NCBI GenBank assembly: GCA_030039615.1
Contig: JASHVF010000153.1
Coordinates: forward strand, 1 to 5,962
DNA length: 5,962 nt
Direction: 5' to 3'
Source of the DNA: Gammaproteobacteria bacterium
Lineage (GTDB): Bacteria; Pseudomonadota; Gammaproteobacteria; Steroidobacterales; Steroidobacteraceae
The notes under the pieces were generated by a model that saw only the letters and a list, made by a program, of their open reading frames with translations, had not been told where the DNA came from and ran no database searches. Every line of letters starts with the position of its first letter. Within the stretch, counting starts at the first letter, position 1. Position numbers and translations under genes: made by a program. This document shows positions 1 to 4,567 of the stretch, one piece after another.

Positions 1-19
1 AGGACGGGTTAGGACGCGC

Positions 20-937
20 ATGATTCTCGCCCCCTATTACCGCGAGTACGAGCTGCCCTGGGAAGGCGACGAGGAGTCGAGCGAGCGCTTTCGCAAGATC
101 CTCAGGGTGCTGCTCATCATCCTGGTGGTGCTCGGGATCCTCTTTCCGCTGCTGCCGACGCCCAAGCGCGAGACCGCCGCCGACATCCCGGCGCGGCTCG
201 CCAAGGTGATGCTGGAGCAGAAGCCGAAGCCGCCGCCGCCGCCGAAGCCGGCGGAGCTGCCGAAGATCGAGCCGAAGGTGGCGATGGTGAAACAGCCGCC
301 GCCGCCCATCGATCTGAAGGCGCTGGCGCACAAGAAGGCCGAGCGGCAGCTGAACCAGGTGAAGGACGAGCTCGCGGACCTGCGCGAGCAGATGGATCTG
401 ACGCCGCTGCAGACCAAGAACCTGTCCGCCGCGGTCGGCGCCGACTCGCACGCCGAGCGCTCGCTGATCACCTCCAGGGTGGGGGTGGGGAGCGGTGGCA
501 TCACCAGCGCCAACGCCAGCCGCGGCTTCGGCACCGGCGCGGGCTCGCTCACCGGCCACAACGCCACCGCGGTCAGCTCCGCGGTGGCGGCTGCCAGTCT
601 CAACAACCGCGACGTCACCCACTCCGGCGGCGGCGGCAAGCCGGCGCGCTCGCCCGAGGAGATCGCGCTGGTATTCGACCGCAACAAGGGGCGCATCTAC
701 AACCTGTATGCGCGCGCACTGCGCGACAACGCGGAGCTGCAGGGCAAGCTGGTGCTCGAGTTCACCATTGCGCCGAACGGCTCGGTCACCATGTGCCGCG
801 TGGTCTCGAGCGAGCTCAAGGACCCCGAGCTCGAGCAGAAGATCATCTCGCTGGTGCGCCTGTTCCAGTTCCAGGCCGAAGACGTCGACGCCGTAACCGC
901 CACAAAACCAATCGACTTTTTCCCAACCTCGGCCTAA
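20..937 (+). CDS. AgmX/PglI C-terminal domain (TonB-like) envelope protein
   Basis: Probable inner-membrane-anchored, periplasm-spanning protein of 305 residues with TonB/TolA-like architecture. The N-terminus is short and cytoplasmic. One hydrophobic segment lies at about residues 28-46. A Pro/Lys-rich stretch follows at 68-97, a charged, probably coiled-coil segment at 100-127, a Gly/Ser/Ala-rich linker at 150-208, and a compact C-terminal domain from about 213 to 303. That last domain (GKLVLEFTIAPNGSVT near 242-257, ending PIDFFP) is typical of the AgmX/PglI C-terminal family, proteins often encoded beside ExbB/ExbD-like motor genes. An AGGA at 11-14 supports the ATG. An upstream frame ends in TGA at 21-23, overlapping the start as ATGA, so an upstream gene may be translationally coupled, but too little of it is visible to name. 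The role in energy transduction or envelope integrity is inferred from the family. The last 14 codons use less GC-biased triplets than the rest. Confidence 0.85.
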   Translation: MILAPYYREYELPWEGDEESSERFRKILRVLLIILVVLGILFPLLPTPKRETAADIPARLAKVMLEQKPKPPPPPKPAELPKIEPKVAMVKQPPPPIDLKALAHKKAERQLNQVKDELADLREQMDLTPLQTKNLSAAVGADSHAERSLITSRVGVGSGGITSANASRGFGTGAGSLTGHNATAVSSAVAAASLNNRDVTHSGGGGKPARSPEEIALVFDRNKGRIYNLYARALRDNAELQGKLVLEFTIAPNGSVTMCRVVSSELKDPELEQKIISLVRLFQFQAEDVDAVTATKPIDFFPTSA

Positions 938-970
938 CCTCGCACGGGCGTCTGAACGCATGAGGCAGCC

Positions 971-1330
971 ATGAACCTCAACTCCGAAATCGAGTTCTTC
1001 GGCGAGCTGCGGGTGGTGGACAAGGCGCGGCTGCTGAACCTGTTCCTGCACGAGCTCGCCGAAGAGGCGCGCACCACCTACGGCCCCGGCTCCGAGCAGG
1101 TACTCGACGGCGCGCACCTGCGCTTCGTCAACGAGCTCACTCTGCGCCTGACGCGCGTCGTCGAGCAGCTGCTGGCCGAGGACGCCACGCGGCCGGCCGA
1201 CGACGTGGTGTTGCGCATGCTGCTCACGCCGCGCGCCGACAAGGTCGCGGAGCGGCTGGTGTTCAACGCCTACGGCCGCGCCATCCAGGGCTTCGAGAGC
1301 TACGACACGACGGTGCTGATGGGCGGCTGA
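971..1330 (+). CDS. small hypothetical protein downstream of the AgmX-like gene
   Basis: I do not recognise the family. The 119-residue product has no signal peptide and no convincing membrane segment, so it is probably cytoplasmic. It is rich in Leu, Glu, Arg and Ala, with amphipathic stretches (about residues 15-36, 45-70 and 90-105) suggesting an all-helical fold. No Cys or metal-binding motif is visible. The ATG is preceded by GAGG at 962-965 with suitable spacing. The gene starts 33 bases after the TonB-like gene and ends 34 bases before the amidohydrolase, all on the same strand, so co-transcription is likely. Codon usage is strongly GC3-biased like its neighbours, which supports it being a real gene. 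A function linked to the envelope gene is only a guess from position. Confidence 0.75.
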   Translation: MNLNSEIEFFGELRVVDKARLLNLFLHELAEEARTTYGPGSEQVLDGAHLRFVNELTLRLTRVVEQLLAEDATRPADDVVLRMLLTPRADKVAERLVFNAYGRAIQGFESYDTTVLMGG

Positions 1331-1346
1331 GCGCTGCGCGCAGCGC
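1331..1346. repeat. perfect 16-bp palindrome in the intergenic gap
   Basis: GCGCTGCGCGCAGCGC begins directly after the stop codon of the small hypothetical gene and is its own reverse complement. As RNA it could form a 6-bp GC stem with a 4-base loop. No T-run follows, so it is not a standard intrinsic terminator. It could be an mRNA stability or attenuation hairpin, a protein-binding site, or chance in GC-rich DNA. Confidence 0.4.
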
Positions 1347-1364
1347 GGTCGGGGGGAAGAATCA

Positions 1365-2681
1365 ATGAGCACCCACGCCCGAGGCGGGCTCAGGGCCGCC
1401 GCGCTCCTCACCTTTGCGTTCGCCGGTTCTGCTGCCGCCGCCGCCGCCCCCTCTGCCGCGGCCGGCGCCGTGCTGCTGCGCCCGGCACAGGTGTGGACCG
1501 CGGGCGAGCCGCCGCATCGCGGCTGGGTGGTGCTGACCGAGGGCGCGCGCATCAGTGCGGTCGGTCCGGCGAGCGCGGTGCATGCGCCGGCGGGCGCCGA
1601 GGTGATCGAGCTGCCGGGAGCGACGCTCCTGCCCGGTCTCATGGACATTCATTCGCACCTGTTCCTGCATCCCTACAACGAGACGCCGTGGAACGACCAG
1701 GTGCTGAAGGAACCGGTGCCCTACCGCACGCTGCGTGCCGCGGTGCAGGCGCGCGCGACGCTGCTCGCCGGGTTCACCACGCTGCGCGATCTCGGCACCG
1801 AGGGGGCGGACTACGCCGACCTCTCGCTCCGGCAGGCCATCGCCGAGGGACTCATCGACGGGCCGCGCCTGTTCGTCGCCACGCGCGCCATCGTCGCCAC
1901 CGGCAGCTACGGCCCGGCGCCGCGCGGCTTGCGGCCCGATGTGTGCTGCACGCCGCAGGGGGCGCAGGAGGCGAGCGGCGTCGCCGAGGTCATCCGCGCG
2001 GCGCGCGAGCAGGCCGGGCGGGGCGCCGACTGGATCAAGGTGTACGCCGACTACCGCTGGGGTCCCGGTGGCACGCAGCAGCCGACCTTCAGCGAGGAGG
2101 AGCTCAAGGCGCTGGTCGAGACCGCGCATTCCTCGGGCCGTCCGGTAGCCGCGCACGCCACCACTGCCGAGGGCATGCGGCGCGCGACGCTCGCCGGCGT
2201 CGACACCATCGAGCACGGCTTCGCCGGCACGCCCGAGGTCTTCAGGCTCATGGCCGCGCGCGGCGTCGCCTACCTGCCGACGCTCACCGCCGAGGAAGCC
2301 TACGGCGAGTATTTCGAGCACTACGTGCGCGGCGCAGGTGCGCCGACGCCCGGCATGGCGCAGGCCGCGCAGGCCTTCCGCTACGCCCGCGAGGCGCACG
2401 TCACCATCGGCTGCGGCAGCGATGTCGGCGTGTTCGCCCACGGCACCAACTACCGCGAGCTCGAGTGGATGGTGCGCTTGGGGCTGACGCCGGTCGAGGC
2501 GCTCACCGCCGCCACCGCCACCGACGCGCAGATCCTGCGCCACGACGCCGACCTCGGCCGCGTGCGCGCGAATCTGCTGGCGGACCTGGTGGCCGTGCAG
2601 GGTGACCCGACGGCGGACATCGCCGCCATCGAGCACGTGGTGCTCGTCATGAAGGACGGAGTGATCTATCGGCGGCCGTGA
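1365..2681 (+). CDS. exported metal-dependent amidohydrolase (prolidase/imidazolonepropionase-like)
   Basis: The 438-residue protein belongs to the amidohydrolase superfamily and most resembles the subgroup annotated as imidazolonepropionase-like or Xaa-Pro dipeptidase-like. Residues 1 to about 28 form a Sec-type signal peptide (Arg at 6 and 10, then an Ala/Leu-rich core), so it probably acts in the periplasm. The binuclear metal site is complete by eye: H96 and H98 in GLMDIHSH, K225 in DWIKVYADY (the likely carboxylated lysine), H264 in AAHATTAEG, H284 in TIEHGFAG and D353 in GCGSDVGVFAHG. The N- and C-terminal beta-sandwich segments (about 35-88 and 395-438, ending with the usual LVMKDGVIYRR) are present. 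Length is normal for the family. The ATG follows a GGGGGGAAGA ribosome binding site at 1351-1360. The substrate cannot be fixed from sequence; dipeptides or N-acyl amino acids are the usual ones for related enzymes. It may be co-transcribed with the two genes before it. Confidence 0.9.
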   Translation: MSTHARGGLRAAALLTFAFAGSAAAAAAPSAAAGAVLLRPAQVWTAGEPPHRGWVVLTEGARISAVGPASAVHAPAGAEVIELPGATLLPGLMDIHSHLFLHPYNETPWNDQVLKEPVPYRTLRAAVQARATLLAGFTTLRDLGTEGADYADLSLRQAIAEGLIDGPRLFVATRAIVATGSYGPAPRGLRPDVCCTPQGAQEASGVAEVIRAAREQAGRGADWIKVYADYRWGPGGTQQPTFSEEELKALVETAHSSGRPVAAHATTAEGMRRATLAGVDTIEHGFAGTPEVFRLMAARGVAYLPTLTAEEAYGEYFEHYVRGAGAPTPGMAQAAQAFRYAREAHVTIGCGSDVGVFAHGTNYRELEWMVRLGLTPVEALTAATATDAQILRHDADLGRVRANLLADLVAVQGDPTADIAAIEHVVLVMKDGVIYRRP

Positions 2682-2691
2682 GGCTGCGGGC

Positions 2692-2720
2692 GAGACACGG
2701 GCCGTCCGCCGTGCTATTAT
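2692..2720 (+). promoter_or_regulatory. sigma-70-like promoter of the dioxygenase-regulator operon
   Basis: GAGACA at 2692-2697 matches four of six bases of TTGACA, including the last four (GACA). A 17-base spacer leads to TATTAT at 2715-2720, five of six bases of TATAAT. The -10 lies in a rare AT-rich island in otherwise GC-rich DNA, just ahead of a strong ribosome binding site. The transcript would begin near 2727, leaving a leader of roughly 22 bases. Found by eye, not tested. Confidence 0.6.
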
Positions 2721-2734
2721 GCGGTCGCATAATA
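2715..2734. promoter_or_regulatory. 20-bp inverted repeat, probable TetR-family operator
   Basis: The arms TATTATGCG (2715-2723) and CGCATAATA (2726-2734) are perfect reverse complements separated by GT. The repeat covers the whole -10 hexamer and the expected transcription start, where a bound repressor would block RNA polymerase. Size and symmetry fit operators of TetR-family dimers, and a BetI-like TetR-family gene is the second gene of the operon. The repeat is seen directly; its use by that regulator is inferred. Confidence 0.65.
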
Positions 2735-2737
2735 AGC

Positions 2738-2742
2738 GGAGG
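2738..2742 (+). promoter_or_regulatory. ribosome binding site that decides the dioxygenase start
   Basis: GGAGG lies six bases before the ATG at 2749. A longer reading frame could begin at ATG 2719, but that codon sits inside the inverted repeat, overlaps the -10 box and precedes the expected transcription start. The start at 2749 is therefore preferred. Confidence 0.8.
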
Positions 2743-2748
2743 CTGCAT

Positions 2749-3879
2749 ATGACGCCCACTTTGCGTGAAGTTACGGTCCGGGGTCAGGACATAGAGCTCG
2801 CCTGGAGCGATGCGCGTCCGGCGACGACGCTGCCCCTGATGTGGCTGCGGGACAATTCCCCCGAGGGTCTGCACCCCGACACCAAGCAGCGGCTGGTCGA
2901 TACTTTCGCCATTCCCGCCGAGCTCGCCACGCGTGCCATCACCGTCGAGGATCAGGGTCGGGGTCTGGCGGTCGAGTGGGCCGGGGGCGGCCAGGCGAGC
3001 TACTTCAGCGCGGCATTTCTCGCCTCGCTGCGCGCCGATCCGGAGGTGCTGCCGGTGCGAGTGCGCACCTGGGACCGCGATCAGATCGCCGGCCGCGTGC
3101 CCTCGGTCCCCTATGCCGCGTACATGAGCAGCGAGGCGACGGTCAAGCAGTTCCTCGAGCAGATCGCCGAGGTCGGCTTCAGCTTCGTCGAAGGGGTACC
3201 CGCCACCCCCGAGGCGACGCAGGCGGTCGCCGGCCGGGTTGCCTACACGCGCCAGACGATCTTCGGCGGCTACTGGGATTTCACCGCCAATCTCGAGCAC
3301 AAGGACACCGCTTACACCAGCATGGCGATCGGGCCGCACACCGACGGCACCTACAGCCTCGATGCCCCCGGCTACCAGATGTTCCATTGCCTGGCCGCCG
3401 AGTGCACCGGCGGCGAGAACCTGCTGGTCGACGCCTTCAGGATCGCGGAGATCATGCGGCGCGATGCACCCGAGGATTTTCGCCTCCTCACCGAGGTGGC
3501 GATTCCCGGGCAATACATCGACGAGGGGCGGGGCATTCACCTCATGGCGCGCCGGCCGCTGTTCCGGCTCGACGCTGCGGGCCAGCTGGCGCAGGTGAGC
3601 TACAACAACCTGGACCGCGCTCCGTTCACTCTGCCGCCGGCGCGGCAGCGGGCGTTTTACCGGGCACTGGCGACCTTCAACGCGCTCTGCAACGACCCCT
3701 CGTTGCAGTATCGCCGGCGGCTGCTGCCGGGCGCGGTGCTGTTGTTCGACAACTGGCGGGTCCTGCACGCGCGCGATGCCTACACCGGCTACCGGCGTCT
3801 CGCCGGGGTCTACCTCAACAAGGAGGACCTCGAGAGTCGCCTGAGATCGCTGCGAGCACGCGCCGGTGAGGCGATCTGA
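2749..3879 (+). CDS. trimethyllysine/gamma-butyrobetaine dioxygenase-like Fe(II)/2-oxoglutarate oxygenase
   Basis: The 376-residue cytosolic enzyme of the TauD/TfdA superfamily has the carnitine-biosynthesis oxygenase layout. A small N-terminal domain (about 1-105, with MWLRDNSPEG and HPDTKQR) precedes a jelly-roll catalytic domain. Iron ligands are H197 and D199 in GPHTDGTY and H340 in WRVLHAR; R349 is the likely 2-oxoglutarate anchor. Compared by eye with human sequences from memory, it follows trimethyllysine dioxygenase more closely than gamma-butyrobetaine dioxygenase: GDTAYT/KDTAYT, HTDTTY/HTDGTY, TGGRTLLVDGF/TGGENLLVDAF, YNNYDRA/YNNLDRA and IDNWRVLH/FDNWRVLH. W176 and Y189, with F172 in place of a Tyr, would form the trimethylammonium cage; D186 matches the Asp I recall as TML-binding. 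The N-terminal zinc cysteines of the animal enzymes are absent (S37, E39, H42). Likely reaction: hydroxylation of trimethyllysine or a related trimethylammonium substrate. Family is secure; substrate is inferred. The start is fixed by GGAGG at 2738-2742. Confidence 0.88.
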   Translation: MTPTLREVTVRGQDIELAWSDARPATTLPLMWLRDNSPEGLHPDTKQRLVDTFAIPAELATRAITVEDQGRGLAVEWAGGGQASYFSAAFLASLRADPEVLPVRVRTWDRDQIAGRVPSVPYAAYMSSEATVKQFLEQIAEVGFSFVEGVPATPEATQAVAGRVAYTRQTIFGGYWDFTANLEHKDTAYTSMAIGPHTDGTYSLDAPGYQMFHCLAAECTGGENLLVDAFRIAEIMRRDAPEDFRLLTEVAIPGQYIDEGRGIHLMARRPLFRLDAAGQLAQVSYNNLDRAPFTLPPARQRAFYRALATFNALCNDPSLQYRRRLLPGAVLLFDNWRVLHARDAYTGYRRLAGVYLNKEDLESRLRSLRARAGEAI

Positions 3880-4567
3880 CACGGCGACGCAGCCGAAATT
3901 CCGGCGCGAGCCGCCGGATTCCCGCCGCGAGGCACTGATCAGTGCAACCCTCGCGAGCCTGAGCGAGCTCGGGCACGAGGGGCTGTCGGTGCGCCGCATC
4001 AGCGCCCATGCCGGCGTGTCGATGGGACTCATCAACCATCACTTCAGCGGCATCGACGCCCTGGTCGCCGCCGCGTACGAATCGCTGGCCGCGCGCCTGC
4101 TGGCGCGCAGCCGCGATCCGGCGCTGGCGCTCGTGGGCGAGCCGCTCGCGGCGCTGCACGTCTACTTTTCCGCCTCGTTCGCGCCCCAGGCCCTCGATCC
4201 GGCCATTTTCCGCACCTGGCTGGTCTTCTGGAGCCTGGTGCCGCACTCGCCGGAGCTGCGTGCCGTGCGCGAGCGCGCCGGCCGCGAGACCCGCGTGACC
4301 CTCGAGACTCTGCTGTCGCGCCTCAGGCGGCAGCCCGGGGTATGCCCGTTCAAGCTCGGTCCGGCGAGGATCGGCCTCTCGGCGCTGATGGACGGGCTGT
4401 GGGTCGAGCTGAGTCTCGACCCGGCGAGCTTCGAGCCGGCGCGCGCCGTCTCCTTGTGCGACGACTGGGTGCGGGCGCTGGCCGCCGGCGCCTTCCCGGC
4501 GCTGCGCGCGCGTGCCCCCGGCCTCAGCGGTTCTCGCACCCCTCGGACATCGCCTGCGGCTTCATGA
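3866..4567 (+). CDS. BetI-like TetR-family transcriptional regulator
   Basis: A 233-residue DNA-binding regulator. The N-terminal TetR domain starts at RREALISATL (20-29), and its helix-turn-helix covers about residues 40-60 (LSVRRISAHAGVSMGLINHHF). The C-terminal ligand domain contains FRTWLVFWSLVPHSPELR (115-132), which resembles the AWLAFWATSMHQPSL region of BetI, the choline-responsive repressor. The GTG at 3866 is the only usable start between an in-frame TGA at 3842-3844 and the DNA-binding domain. No strong ribosome binding site precedes it, and it overlaps the dioxygenase by 14 bases, which suggests translational coupling. The protein is about 38 residues longer than E. coli BetI; the extra residues are mostly a Pro/Ser/Arg-rich tail beyond about 212 plus a longer N-terminus. 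That tail overlaps the convergent sulfatase by 44 bases. It probably represses its own operon through the inverted repeat at 2715-2734. A quaternary ammonium effector is inferred from the BetI likeness and the linked enzyme. Confidence 0.85.
   Translation: MRRSDTATQPKFRREPPDSRREALISATLASLSELGHEGLSVRRISAHAGVSMGLINHHFSGIDALVAAAYESLAARLLARSRDPALALVGEPLAALHVYFSASFAPQALDPAIFRTWLVFWSLVPHSPELRAVRERAGRETRVTLETLLSRLRRQPGVCPFKLGPARIGLSALMDGLWVELSLDPASFEPARAVSLCDDWVRALAAGAFPALRARAPGLSGSRTPRTSPAAS

Noticed and set aside
1..23. Tail of an upstream gene, ending either TAG at 10-12 or TGA at 21-23
   Set aside because: Only four to seven codons are visible; the ATGA overlap is suggestive but cannot support a call.
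912..940. Possible promoter TCGACT, 17 bases, TAACCT before the small gene
   Set aside because: The -10 matches consensus at only three of six positions and the tight gene spacing favours co-transcription.
2719..2748. Upstream ATG giving the dioxygenase ten more residues
   Set aside because: It overlaps the -10 box and inverted repeat, lacks a ribosome binding site and precedes the expected transcript start; ATG 2749 has GGAGG at ideal spacing.
1362..2759. A 465-codon open frame antisense to the amidohydrolase
   Set aside because: The sense strand encodes a complete amidohydrolase with all metal ligands. The antisense product is Arg/Gly/His-rich low-complexity sequence, typical of shadow frames in GC-rich DNA.
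2647..4035. A 462-codon antisense frame across the dioxygenase and the start of the regulator
   Set aside because: It crosses the intergenic promoter and two well-supported genes, and its translation shows no recognisable domain.
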